Origin: CAVTSA01 sp963737225
Lineage (GTDB): Bacteria > Chloroflexota > Dormibacteria > Dormibacterales > Dormibacteraceae
Reading direction: 5' to 3'
NCBI GenBank assembly: GCA_963737225.1
Contig: CAVTSA010000004.1
Location: 496,001 to 560,000 of the forward strand
DNA length: 64,000 bases
Under the pieces are notes generated by a model. The model worked only from the letters and a program-made list of their open reading frames with translations. It was not told the origin of the DNA and did not search any database. The translations under genes and the position numbers were made by a program. Below, in pieces: positions 1 through 7,914 of the stretch (positions are counted from its first letter, which is position 1; each line of letters begins with the position of its first letter).

Positions 1-1808
1 CCGAGGTGGTCCAGGCGGGGATCTGTCATGCGGAGTCTCCTGCGGTGGCCGGTCAGGTCCGGCGTAGATGAGATGGGCAGCGAACACGGTTCATGAGAGC
101 TTCTCTCGAGGATCGCGCGGGCGGCCCGATAGGCGAGCGCGCCGATCGTGGCAGTCGGACCCGGGGTGCCGTTCTGCGGAAACGCGGAGCCCCCCACCAC
201 CCAGACGTTCTCGGCATCCCAGAGCCGGAGGTCGGGATCCACCACCGACCGTCCCGGCCCGGCGCCCATGATCGCGCCTCCCGTGTTGTGCGTCCCCTGG
301 TAGGGGACGACGTCGAAGTGACCGCTGTCGGCCTGGACCGCGATCCGGTCGGGCCGCATCGCGTGCAGGATCTCGGTGATCCGCTCCGCCGCGTAGGCCG
401 CGATCGCCAGCTCGTTCGGGTGCCAGTCGAAGGTGATGCGCAGCAGCGGGTCACCCCAGACGTCGAGGTACCTCGGGTCGAGATCCAGGCAGGTGTCCCG
501 ATACGCGAGCACGCTCCCTACCGCGGACACGGTCAGTGAACGGTCGTACCACTCCCGGATCGCGCGACGCCAACCGGAGCCCCAGCTGGGCGTGCCGGGA
601 GGAACCGTGAGGGTCGTGATCGGCGGCGCGCCCGGCGCGACCTGAAGATGGGCGCCACCGATGAAGCCGAGCCCGGTGTGGTCGAAGTTGTCGGCCGCAA
701 AGTCGGCGACCCCGTAGCCGCCGGCGCCGGCGGCCATGTAGTTCTTGAAGCGGCGCCCGGCGAAGAACGCGGTTCCCCGCGCGTGCACGTTGTAGGCGTA
801 GTTCCGGCCCACCTGACCGCTCCCGGTCGCCGGGTCGTAGGGCTCGCCGAGGCCGGAGAGCAGCAGCAGCCGGACGTTGCCGAACGTGTAGGCGGCGAGC
901 ACCACCACCCGCGCCGGCTGCTCGACCACGGTGCCGTCGAGCGTCTGGTAGCGGACCGCCCGGGCCCGGCCGCGCTCGTGCACCACGCGCCGGACCTGAG
1001 CCAGGGGACGCACCTCCAGCCGCCCCGTCGCCTGGCCGAGCGGCAGCACGGTCGTGGTGGGGTCGGCGCGCGCGGCGACGGCGCACGGGTGATAGGTGCA
1101 GTCGCCGCAGTAGGTGCACCGGCCGGGAGGGCCACCCGGCGGCGCGATCTCACCGGACCGCAGCGCCAGCGGCATCGGATAGGGGTGGAGGCCGAGCGAG
1201 CGGGCCGCCTCGCCGAAGCAGGTGGTCGCCTCGCCGAGGATCGGCGGCGCCTGCGGGAAGGCGGCACTGCGTGGACCGTCGAAGGGATTCTCTCCCACCT
1301 CACCGCTGACGCCGGCGCTCCGCTCGAAGCGGACGTAGTCGGGCTCGAGGTCCCGGTAGGCGATCCCCCAGTCCTCGACCGTCGCGTCGGCGGGCAGCGC
1401 GGCCGCGCCGTATCGCGCCCGGGTCCGGCTGGGGAGCTCGAACTCCCACGGTGGAAACCGGACCAGCGAGCCGCCGTAGTGCAGCGCCGAGCCCCCCACC
1501 CCGGTCCCGGGGAGGAACGCTCCGAGACGGCGCACCGGGAGCGCGGCCTCACGCGGGTGGTGCCGGAACGTCCAGGTCTCCCGCGCGACGTCCTGCATCA
1601 GCTCGTGGCGGACCTTGAACCGGAGCTCGTCATGTTTGGCGAAGAGCGCCGTGGCCTCGCGTGCCGGCCCGCGCTCCAGGCCGACCACCGTCCAGCCCGC
1701 CCGCGCCAGCTCGCCGGCCACGATCGCGCCCGCCCAACCCAGGCCGACCACGACCGCGTCCACCTCGGCCAGCACCACGTCGGCGGCCACGTCCCGGCGC
1801 CCGCTCAC
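1..1808 (-). CDS. GMC-family FAD oxidoreductase (gluconate/sorbosone-dehydrogenase-like), 3' end beyond window
   Basis: Large flavoprotein subunit of a GMC-type dehydrogenase that oxidises an alcohol or sugar-like substrate. The GTG start at 1808 overlaps the stop of the upstream small-subunit gene (GTGA). An FAD dinucleotide-binding motif, G22-x-G24-x-x-G27, opens the protein. The C-terminal part has the family's THNTGG segment with the likely active-site His, followed by DAENVWVVGGSAFP. About 600 codons are open to the window edge, longer than the usual 520-590 residues. In the same frame an ATG at 27-29 follows an AGGAGA-like ribosome site, so the true stop may have been lost by an indel, or the gene really continues. 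The neighbouring gluconate-dehydrogenase subunit-3 protein supports a membrane-linked or periplasm-facing dehydrogenase complex. The family call is firm; the substrate is unknown. Confidence 0.85.
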   Translation of the reverse strand, partial: MSGRRDVAADVVLAEVDAVVVGLGWAGAIVAGELARAGWTVVGLERGPAREATALFAKHDELRFKVRHELMQDVARETWTFRHHPREAALPVRRLGAFLPGTGVGGSALHYGGSLVRFPPWEFELPSRTRARYGAAALPADATVEDWGIAYRDLEPDYVRFERSAGVSGEVGENPFDGPRSAAFPQAPPILGEATTCFGEAARSLGLHPYPMPLALRSGEIAPPGGPPGRCTYCGDCTYHPCAVAARADPTTTVLPLGQATGRLEVRPLAQVRRVVHERGRARAVRYQTLDGTVVEQPARVVVLAAYTFGNVRLLLLSGLGEPYDPATGSGQVGRNYAYNVHARGTAFFAGRRFKNYMAAGAGGYGVADFAADNFDHTGLGFIGGAHLQVAPGAPPITTLTVPPGTPSWGSGWRRAIREWYDRSLTVSAVGSVLAYRDTCLDLDPRYLDVWGDPLLRITFDWHPNELAIAAYAAERITEILHAMRPDRIAVQADSGHFDVVPYQGTHNTGGAIMGAGPGRSVVDPDLRLWDAENVWVVGGSAFPQNGTPGPTATIGALAYRAARAILERSSHEPCSLPISSTPDLTGHRRRLRMTDPRLDHL

Positions 1809-2377
1809 GGCAGCGCCCGCGGCTCCGGTGCGTAGGGCTCGCCGTGGCGGCCGACGTGCGCCGCGTAGTCGCCGTGCATCGCCGCCACTCCCGGATACCC
1901 GAGCCAGCGCCACCCGCCGAGCCCGCGGTTGCCGCCGTAGGAGGGATCGGCGAAGAGCCCCTCGATCACGTTCTGGCGGAGCATCGCGAAGAACGTCGCG
2001 GGCGTGGGGTCGTCGAGGCCCTGGAGTCGCCCCGCGGCCAGGTCTTCGAGCAGCACGTCGAGCTCACCGTCCGCAAGCCGCGCGAGCTCCCGTCCGTGGG
2101 CTCGCAGCGCCGCCGCCTCCAGCGCCGCCAGAGCCACGCGGTACGACTCCGCCGGCGTCAACGGAGATTGCCAGCCGTGTCCGGGATGGTCGGGCCGCTC
2201 GTGGGGACCGGCGCGGTACATCCTCCCGCCCTGTCCCCAGGGTCCCGCGAGCTGCCGGTCGAGATAGTCGACGACCCCCAGCTCGAATGCGCCCGGACCC
2301 TCCTCGTCACCCGGGAAGATCCGCTCGACCAGGGCAGCCAGCGCCGCCCGCTCCCCCTCGGTCAGGAACGCCGCCAC
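1805..2377 (-). CDS. Gluconate 2-dehydrogenase subunit 3 family protein
   Basis: Small partner subunit of GMC dehydrogenases, about 190 residues. GTG at 2377 is the chosen start because it follows the Rieske stop by 2 bases; reading further upstream gives only Arg-rich shadow sequence. The opening FLTEGERAALAALVERIFPG is typical of the family (Pfam Gluconate_2-dh3). A central segment contains the conserved DPTPATFFAMLRQ and EGLFADPSYGGN stretches. There is no Tat signal, unlike many family members, so cellular location is uncertain. It is translationally coupled to the GMC subunit downstream through the GTGA overlap, which is the usual gene order for this enzyme pair. Confidence 0.85.
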   Translation of the reverse strand: MAAFLTEGERAALAALVERIFPGDEEGPGAFELGVVDYLDRQLAGPWGQGGRMYRAGPHERPDHPGHGWQSPLTPAESYRVALAALEAAALRAHGRELARLADGELDVLLEDLAAGRLQGLDDPTPATFFAMLRQNVIEGLFADPSYGGNRGLGGWRWLGYPGVAAMHGDYAAHVGRHGEPYAPEPRALP

Positions 2378-2379
2378 CC

Positions 2380-2736
2380 TCAGCGCTCGACGACGACCGA
2401 GCCGTCCTCCTCCACGTTCACCGGATACGAGCGGACACGCGCGTGTACGGGATCCGCCGGGCAGCGGCCGTCGGCGACGTCGAACTCGTATCCGTGCCAG
2501 GGGCACTGCAGCAGGTAGCGTCCGGGTGCCGTCTCGTACTCGCCCGGCCCCGTGCCGTCCACCAGCTCCTGGATCTTCCCCCGCGAGAGCGGCGCCCCCC
2601 AGTGCGAGCAGGTGTCACGGAGCGCGTACACGTTTCCGTCCGGAGTTCGGATCAAAGCGATCGCCACCCGCTCGACCAGGACGGAGCGTGTGCTGCCAGG
2701 TTCCAGCTCGTCGATGGAACAGACCCGGTGCCTCAT
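2380..2736 (-). CDS. Rieske [2Fe-2S] ferredoxin-like protein (copy 1)
   Basis: 118-residue single-domain Rieske protein. Cluster ligands are C43-x-H45 and C78-x2-H81, giving a complete [2Fe-2S] site. Its start overlaps the stop of the amidohydrolase gene by ATGA (2733-2736), so the two are translationally coupled. Two further Rieske genes in this window (18205-18591 and 19741-20100) have ligands at exactly the same residue numbers, and each also sits beside an amidohydrolase of the same family. It may be the electron-transfer partner of an oxygenase or dehydrogenase; here the GMC pair lies immediately downstream. No oxygenase catalytic domain is attached. Confidence 0.88.
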   Translation of the reverse strand: MRHRVCSIDELEPGSTRSVLVERVAIALIRTPDGNVYALRDTCSHWGAPLSRGKIQELVDGTGPGEYETAPGRYLLQCPWHGYEFDVADGRCPADPVHARVRSYPVNVEEDGSVVVER

Positions 2737-3848
2737 CGCACCATCGCCGGGATCCGCGGATACGTGTCGAGCGCGTTCCGATACCGCACCCTCTGCCGGA
2801 GGTCGTCCGGGAGCCCGCTCGCAGGCAGCACGCTGGACGCCGAGTCGGCGTCGTAGTGCGGGAAATCGCTCGCGAACACGAACATGGACTGCGCGCGAAC
2901 CATCTCGACCAGCGTCTGGAAGTCCCGGGTCGTGATGTCGCCCATGGGCTGGGTCGCCACGCGCACGTTGTCACGCATCTGATCGCTGGGCAGCTTGTGG
3001 ATCCAGGGCACCTCCCGCCGATGCTCTTTGTACTGCTGGTCCAGACGCCACATCAGCCACGGCACCCAGGCCACGCCCGCCTCCAGGAAGACCGCCTTCA
3101 GCTCCGGGTAGGACTCGAAGACGCCGTTCGCCAGGAGGCTGACGAGCTGACTCATCGTGCCCTGCGGAGGCGCCAGCGTGTGCCACTCGAAGTAATAGCG
3201 CGGATAGCCGAGGACCGTCTTCGTCTCCTGGCCATGGTGAAAGGACAGCGCGAGTCCGTTGCGGACCGCCGCTTCCAGGATCGGACGGAACGCCGGATCC
3301 CCGTACTCGGTGTCCGCGACCAGCGGCAGGAAGACCTGGACGATCTGGGGATGGCGGGCCACCCGGTCGATCTCCCGCGCTGCCTGGGCGGGGTCCCGGA
3401 CCACGACGTGGACCGAGCCCAGCAGCCGCGGGTCGAGCTCCAGCCAGTGCTCGATCTGCCAATCGTTGTAGGCAGTGGCGAGTGCCGCCGCGAATTCGTA
3501 GTTGCCGCGCATCGCCGAGAGATGGAAGAAGCCGTTGAGCACCGCGTACGACACGTGCTCCTCCTCGAAGAGCACACGGCGCATCTGCTCGGGGTCGGTC
3601 CCCATGGTGCCGTCCGCCAGCTGCCACTCGCCGCGCGTGCCGTGGAACTGATTCGGCGTGCCGTACGAGTGCTGCGCCACCCGCCCCTTGTCCCATTTGA
3701 AGTCGGTGATGTAGTGACGCCAGTGGGGCGGGAGGTACGGCAGCAGCTCGGTCGCCGAGTGCAGGTACTCGTGGACGTCGGTGTCGATCAGCAGCGTGTC
3801 GGCGGCGACCGCCGCAACCGCGCCCCCGGTTGTATCCGTCGTGGTCAT
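2733..3848 (-). CDS. Amidohydrolase-family TIM-barrel hydrolase/decarboxylase (copy 1, Rieske-paired)
   Basis: 371-residue member of the amidohydrolase-related (ACMSD/LigW-like) TIM-barrel family, which hydrolyses or decarboxylates small organic acids, often aromatic catabolites. The N-terminal metal motif is D24-V-H26-E27 within LLIDTDVHEYL. A central His pair lies in LSFHHGQET, an acidic segment in AVFLEAGVAWVPWL, and the C-terminal catalytic Asp near residue 328 in FASDFPHYDAD. The ATG start at 3848 lies 6 bases past the stop of the upstream alpha/beta hydrolase. Paralogues at 18588 and 20103 share the same motifs and the same Rieske neighbour, suggesting a duplicated two-gene module. The substrate is not deducible. 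Confidence 0.88.
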   Translation of the reverse strand: MTTTDTTGGAVAAVAADTLLIDTDVHEYLHSATELLPYLPPHWRHYITDFKWDKGRVAQHSYGTPNQFHGTRGEWQLADGTMGTDPEQMRRVLFEEEHVSYAVLNGFFHLSAMRGNYEFAAALATAYNDWQIEHWLELDPRLLGSVHVVVRDPAQAAREIDRVARHPQIVQVFLPLVADTEYGDPAFRPILEAAVRNGLALSFHHGQETKTVLGYPRYYFEWHTLAPPQGTMSQLVSLLANGVFESYPELKAVFLEAGVAWVPWLMWRLDQQYKEHRREVPWIHKLPSDQMRDNVRVATQPMGDITTRDFQTLVEMVRAQSMFVFASDFPHYDADSASSVLPASGLPDDLRQRVRYRNALDTYPRIPAMVR

Positions 3849-3854
3849 CGAGGT

Positions 3855-4592
3855 TCACCCTCCCATCGGAATGCCGACCCGAGCCGCCGTCTCGACCGGA
3901 TCGACGAGGTCCGTCAAGGCCTCCGCGACCTCCGCGGGGTGCGAGAGGACGGCCAGGTGGCCGCCCGGAAGCTCGATCGGCTCCTGGTGGAAGAGCCGGC
4001 GAGCAGTGGCGCGAATCGAGGCGGGCGGTATGCAGCGATCTTCGCCGGCGGTCATCACCGAGACCGGGACCCCCGGCCAGGTCGCCAGCGGGGAGACTTC
4101 ACGAAGCGGACGGCGGCTCTGCAGCCGGAGCCGGTCGAGCGCCCACTCCTGCAGCCCGGGCGCGCAGTCGTGATAGAACAGCTCGCGCGCCAGCTCACGT
4201 GAAAACCGGTGCCGGTCGCCGGGCTGGGCCCAGATCGAGAGCGTCCCACCCGCCACGCTCTCCCCGTCCTCCGTCAGCTTCACGTCCACATGGCTGCGGC
4301 CGGGCTCGGGGACGGCGGCGCAGAGGAAGACCAGCTGCCGGACCGGCCGGAGCTCGGCGATCAAGGGTATGACCAGTCCGCCCATGGAGTGGCCGACCAC
4401 GACCACCGGTTCGTCGACCTCGGCCAGGGAGGTGACCACCACCCCGGCGTAGGCTCGGGCGCCGGCGTCGGCGTCCTCGATCGGCAGATCGACCGCGATC
4501 GCACGGTGCCCACGAACCTCCAGCTCCGGGATCAACCGCTCGAAGCACCACGCGCCATGCTGTCCGCCGTGGACCAGCGAGAAAACCGCCAT
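3855..4592 (-). CDS. Alpha/beta hydrolase (esterase / hydroxynitrile-lyase-like)
   Basis: 245-residue alpha/beta-fold hydrolase. The opening FSLVHGGQHGAWCFERLIPE is characteristic of the plant-type methylesterase/hydroxynitrile lyase branch. The nucleophile elbow is GHSMGG (Ser), and a C-terminal GGHLAVLSHP supplies the catalytic His. ATG at 4592 is the start, with an AGGAGG site about 10 bases upstream; longer readings upstream are low-complexity shadow sequence. It is the first gene of the leftward operon that runs through the amidohydrolase, Rieske and GMC genes. Its promoter is shared back-to-back with the luciferase-like gene at 4716, around a motif at 4640-4651. Confidence 0.86.
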   Translation of the reverse strand: MAVFSLVHGGQHGAWCFERLIPELEVRGHRAIAVDLPIEDADAGARAYAGVVVTSLAEVDEPVVVVGHSMGGLVIPLIAELRPVRQLVFLCAAVPEPGRSHVDVKLTEDGESVAGGTLSIWAQPGDRHRFSRELARELFYHDCAPGLQEWALDRLRLQSRRPLREVSPLATWPGVPVSVMTAGEDRCIPPASIRATARRLFHQEPIELPGGHLAVLSHPAEVAEALTDLVDPVETAARVGIPMGG

Positions 4593-4639
4593 CGCCCGAT
4601 AACGTCCTCCTGCCGCCGGCCTCGGCGGCGCTGCTCGAC

Positions 4640-4651
4640 CGTAATACGATA
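4640..4651 (+). promoter_or_regulatory. Recurrent upstream motif CGTAATACGATA (site 1)
   Basis: Located in the 123-bp divergent region between the alpha/beta hydrolase (start 4592) and the luciferase-like gene (start 4716). The same 12 bases occur on the opposite strand at 7876-7887, upstream of another leftward operon. Near-copies CGTAATACCGTA and CGGAATACCGTA lie at 27717 and 21273. It could be an operator or an AT-rich -10-type promoter element (TACGAT); no convincing -35 box at 17 bp was seen. Confidence 0.45.
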
Positions 4652-4715
4652 CTATCAGGCGCCGTAGCCGAGGCGAGCGAGGCGTGAAGTCCAGAGAGGG
4701 GCACGAGGGAGGACC

Positions 4716-5663
4716 ATGACGAAGCCGTTCCGGTTCGGGGTCACGATGTTTCCGGTCATGTCGGAGCGGCGCGTCTGGCTCGACGCGGCGCGACGCATCG
4801 AGGCGGCCGGGTATTCCGCGCTGACCGTCACCGACCACTTCCGAACCTCGGGCGGCGTCTGGTCGTCGCTGGTCGCGGCCTGGGAGGCGGCGCCCTCGCT
4901 CCGCGTCGGCACGGCGGTCCTCAACAACGACTTCTGGCGCCCCGCACTGCTGGCGCGCGAGGCGGTCACCGCGGACGTCCTCACCGACGGCCATCTCGAG
5001 CTCGGGGTCGGCGCCGGCTGGGACCTCCCCGACTATCACGCGATGGGGCTCCCCCGCGACCTCGCCTCGACCCGGATCGAGCGATTGGAAGAAGCGGTCC
5101 AGATCCTCCGCCAGGTCTTCGCGGGTGAGCCGGTCCGCTTCCAGGGCCGGCACTATTCGGTCGACGGCGGCGCACCCTGGCCCAAACCGCGGCAGCCGAG
5201 GCTCCCGCTGCTCATCGGCGGCGGGGGTAGGAAGATCCTCTCGCTGGCCGCCAGGCAGGCCGACATCGTCAGCATCCACCGCAAGCTCGAGGTCGGCGTC
5301 CAGGCCTCGTGGTCTCAGGAGACGGAGGGGGGCGCACGCCCCGACCGGCGCGTCGACGAGCGGATCGCCTGGGTGCGCGAGGCGGCCGGCGATCGCTTTG
5401 CCGACCTCGAGCTGCACGCGCTCCTGCTGCGAACCCAGGTCTCGGAGGACCGGGAGGCGGCGGCGGCCGAGATTGGTGCGCCCAACGGGCTGAGTGCGGA
5501 AGACATCCTGTCCTCGCCGCACTTCCTGGTCGGCACCATCGACGAGATGTCGCGGGACCTGGTCGCCCGCCGCGAGCGCTGGGGGATCAGCTACTGGACC
5601 GTGGTCGGGAACAACGATCTGGAGGCGTTCGCTCCCGTGGTCAGGCAGCTGAGCGGGCGCTGA
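4716..5663 (+). CDS. LLM-class F420-dependent oxidoreductase
   Basis: 315-residue luciferase-like TIM-barrel protein of the F420-dependent branch, which transfers hydride between reduced cofactor F420 and a substrate. The start TKPFRFGVTMFPV, the VTDHF segment near residue 40, the VGAGWDLPDYHAMG block and the IGGGGRKILSLAARQADIV block are family hallmarks. The C-terminus ends with SYWTVVGNNDLEAFAPVV. ATG at 4716 is supported by an upstream GGGAGG-type site. It is transcribed alone, convergent with the SDR at 5746, the junction holding a palindrome pair. A second, frameshifted member lies at 34634-35612. The substrate is unknown. Confidence 0.88.
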   Translation: MTKPFRFGVTMFPVMSERRVWLDAARRIEAAGYSALTVTDHFRTSGGVWSSLVAAWEAAPSLRVGTAVLNNDFWRPALLAREAVTADVLTDGHLELGVGAGWDLPDYHAMGLPRDLASTRIERLEEAVQILRQVFAGEPVRFQGRHYSVDGGAPWPKPRQPRLPLLIGGGGRKILSLAARQADIVSIHRKLEVGVQASWSQETEGGARPDRRVDERIAWVREAAGDRFADLELHALLLRTQVSEDREAAAAEIGAPNGLSAEDILSSPHFLVGTIDEMSRDLVARRERWGISYWTVVGNNDLEAFAPVVRQLSGR

Positions 5664-5685
5664 GCCCGATTCCGTGGATCAGGTC

Positions 5686-5743
5686 GTTTCTGCAGAAACC
5701 GTGGCTATCTCCGACCCGGAAAGACCGGAATGTGCAGAAACGG
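5686..5743. repeat. Paired palindrome element, GTTTCTGCAGAAAC type, in a convergent junction
   Basis: A perfect 14-bp inverted repeat GTTTCTGCAGAAAC at 5686-5699 is followed by a half-copy TGCAGAAAC at 5733-5741, exactly 42 bp from TGCAGAAAC at 5691-5699. It lies between the 3' ends of two convergent genes. The 42-bp spacing equals that of the GGTGCACC-type elements at 28898, 38981 and (without a 12-bp duplication) 61443. Possible roles are a bidirectional terminator or a REP/BIME-like repeat. Confidence 0.6.
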
Positions 5744-5745
5744 CC

Positions 5746-6564
5746 TCAAGCGTCGGGCTCGCGCGAGTAGTCCTCCTCGTTGAGCGGCAGGCCGGCGGGG
5801 AAGCCCGACGCCGCCGCGGCCTCGGCGTCGGGCAGCGACGGGTCCCAGAGGCGCGCCACGAACCGCCTCCCGGTGACGCCGTCCGAGGCCTCCGACGCCA
5901 GCCAGCGGACAGGAGGCACCATCACCCCCGCCGGCCAGGATCGCTGTCCGGGGCGGCGCCAGTGCTTGGGGGCCTCGTTTTGTCCCGCCGGTCCGCCGGG
6001 GAGCACCTCGTTCACGGTCACACCGGTCCCGGCGAGGTGTGCCGACCACCCGACCGTCATCGCGCCCAACGCCGCCTTGGTCGGCCCGTAGGGGAGCACG
6101 CCCGCCATCAGCATCGTGAAGCGGCTCGTCGAGAGGTTGACGACGCGACCCCATCCCTGCGCGACGAGGTGCGGAACCACCGCGCGAGCCATCAGGAACG
6201 GTCCGGTGACGTTGACGTCGACGATCCGCCGCCACACCTCGGGTTCGACGTCCACGAAATCCGTGTCGTGGACCTTCGGGAAGGGGTCATGCGCGATGGC
6301 GGCGTTGTTGACGAGCACGTCGACACGGCCGAACGCCGCCTGCGCGGTGGATACCGCACGTGCGCAGTCCTCCGGATTGGTGACGTCCCCGTCGACACGG
6401 ACCCAACGCCCTTCAGGGAAGGGAGGAACCGCCTCCTCGCCCCCGGATCGGGGCCGGCACACCGCGACCACAGCGAGGCCTGACTCGAGAAGTCCCAGGG
6501 CCATGGCCCGGCCGAGCCCGCGCGCCGCGCCCGTGACGATCGCGACCCGTTGTTCAGCGCTCAC
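5746..6564 (-). CDS. SDR-family NAD(P)-dependent oxidoreductase
   Basis: 272-residue classical short-chain dehydrogenase. The cofactor-binding motif is TGAARGLG near residue 12 and the structural NNAAI motif near residue 95. The catalytic Ser lies in NLSTSR and the Tyr/Lys pair in YGPTK. GTG at 6564 is the chosen start because it overlaps the stop of the FMN oxidase gene (GTGA) and immediately precedes the Rossmann strand. It is co-transcribed with the FMN-dependent hydroxyacid oxidase upstream, so it may act on the same alcohol/ketone pool. Position-specific substrate is unknown. Confidence 0.87.
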   Translation of the reverse strand: MSAEQRVAIVTGAARGLGRAMALGLLESGLAVVAVCRPRSGGEEAVPPFPEGRWVRVDGDVTNPEDCARAVSTAQAAFGRVDVLVNNAAIAHDPFPKVHDTDFVDVEPEVWRRIVDVNVTGPFLMARAVVPHLVAQGWGRVVNLSTSRFTMLMAGVLPYGPTKAALGAMTVGWSAHLAGTGVTVNEVLPGGPAGQNEAPKHWRRPGQRSWPAGVMVPPVRWLASEASDGVTGRRFVARLWDPSLPDAEAAAASGFPAGLPLNEEDYSREPDA

Positions 6565-7841
6565 GCGATCACCCCCGCGCGGTACCCGTCCAGGACCGCG
6601 TCCTTCGCCCGGCGGTACTCGTCGTCGGACAGGCGCCCCCGGTCCACCAGCTCGGCGAGCACCAGCAGCTGCGCGGCGACCGCGGTGCCGGCGGTCAGGC
6701 GCCGGCCCGAAGGCGGCAGGACCACCAGCGCGGGGTCCACCTGCTCGACGTCCCTCACCCCGCACAGCGTCATGGCACCATCCAGCTCGTCTCGATAGAT
6801 GTCGAGGACGTCTCGTACGCCCTGCTCGCCGTCGATCGCGAGCCCCCAGAAAACGGGCCGGCCGATGAGCACCGCCCTGGCTCCCACCGCCAGCGCCTTG
6901 AGCACGTCCGGGCCCCGCCGGAAGCCCCCGTCGACGTACACCTCGAGCTCTGAGCCCACCGCCTCGACCACCTCCGGCAGCGCCTCCAGCGTGCCGCGCG
7001 AGTCAGGGAGCGCATGGCCGCCGTGATTCGACACCACCACCGCGTCCACGCCGTGCACCCGGGCCAGCGCGGCGTCCTCGGCCGTCTGGATACCCTTGAT
7101 CACGATAGGAAGCGACGTCACCGAGCGAACCCACGCCAGGTCGTCCCAGGTGAACGCGCGGTCGAAGTTCATGTGGTAGTTGACGCCATCACTGAGGTAG
7201 GTGGCGTCGATCTGCTGGAAGTTCCGCAGCACCCGCGCGGGGTCGATGGTCCGAATCGTGCGGTGCTCGGTGTGGCGAGTGAAGTCGAAGCGAGTCTCCC
7301 GCTCCCGGCTGCGGCCGAGCGAATCCACGGTGATCATCAGCGCCCGGTATCCCGCCGCCGCGGCGCGCTCGATCAGATGACGGTTGATCGCGCGATCTCG
7401 AAAGAAGTAGAGCTGGAACCAGAGCGGCCCGCCGGAGACCTCGCGTACCTCCTCGATGCTGTAGGTCGAGGCGGTCGAGACCGTGAACACGGTGCCGGCC
7501 GCGGCCGCGGCCCGTGCCGTCGCCAGCTCACCCTCCGGATGCGACCGCTGGTGATAGCCGGCGGGGGCGATCAGGACCGGGACGCTGATCGGCTGCCCGA
7601 GGACCGTCGTCGACAGCTTGCGCTCCTCGACCCCGACCATCACGCGTGGCCGTAGCCGGGTCGCCGCGAGCGCCTCCATGCTGTGCGTGTTCCCCTCGAA
7701 CCCGGGGGCGCCGAACCACCCGAACAGCACGTCGAACAGCGGGCGGGGCAGGACCTCCCGCGCCCGCGCCTCGTAATCGGCGATCGTGAGCAGGTCCCGC
7801 TCGCCCGCCACGGACTCCGTCTCGTCGCTCTTCCCGCCCAT
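6561..7841 (-). CDS. FMN-dependent alpha-hydroxy-acid dehydrogenase/oxidase with SHOCT-like tail
   Basis: 426-residue flavoenzyme of the lactate/glycolate oxidase family, which oxidises 2-hydroxy acids to 2-oxo acids. Visible hallmarks are the substrate loop around PVLIAPAGYHQRSHPEGE, the MITVDSLG segment, the strand LPIVIKGIQTAEDA with its FMN-contacting Lys, the catalytic His in SNHGGHALPDS, and the phosphate-binding DGGFRRGPDVLKALAVGA. After the barrel, the last ~25 residues (around LAELVDRGRLSDDEYRRAK) look like a short SHOCT oligomerisation module, which is unusual for this family. The RBS is GGGAGG before ATG 7841. The operon continues into the SDR by a GTGA overlap. Confidence 0.88.
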   Translation of the reverse strand: MGGKSDETESVAGERDLLTIADYEARAREVLPRPLFDVLFGWFGAPGFEGNTHSMEALAATRLRPRVMVGVEERKLSTTVLGQPISVPVLIAPAGYHQRSHPEGELATARAAAAAGTVFTVSTASTYSIEEVREVSGGPLWFQLYFFRDRAINRHLIERAAAAGYRALMITVDSLGRSRERETRFDFTRHTEHRTIRTIDPARVLRNFQQIDATYLSDGVNYHMNFDRAFTWDDLAWVRSVTSLPIVIKGIQTAEDAALARVHGVDAVVVSNHGGHALPDSRGTLEALPEVVEAVGSELEVYVDGGFRRGPDVLKALAVGARAVLIGRPVFWGLAIDGEQGVRDVLDIYRDELDGAMTLCGVRDVEQVDPALVVLPPSGRRLTAGTAVAAQLLVLAELVDRGRLSDDEYRRAKDAVLDGYRAGVIA

Positions 7842-7875
7842 CGCCCCTCCCTACGAGCCGCCTCTCCGACGGTCA

Positions 7876-7887
7876 TATCGTATTACG
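7876..7887 (-). promoter_or_regulatory. Recurrent upstream motif CGTAATACGATA (site 2)
   Basis: Read on the minus strand, this is identical over 12 bases to the site at 4640-4651. It lies 35 bp upstream of the FMN-dependent oxidase start. The motif is in the sense orientation of the downstream gene, as at the other three sites. It is compatible with a -10 region (TACGAT) or an operator of a shared regulator. Confidence 0.45.
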
Positions 7888-7914
7888 AACGGGTGCGGTG
7901 GCGCGTAAAGGTGA

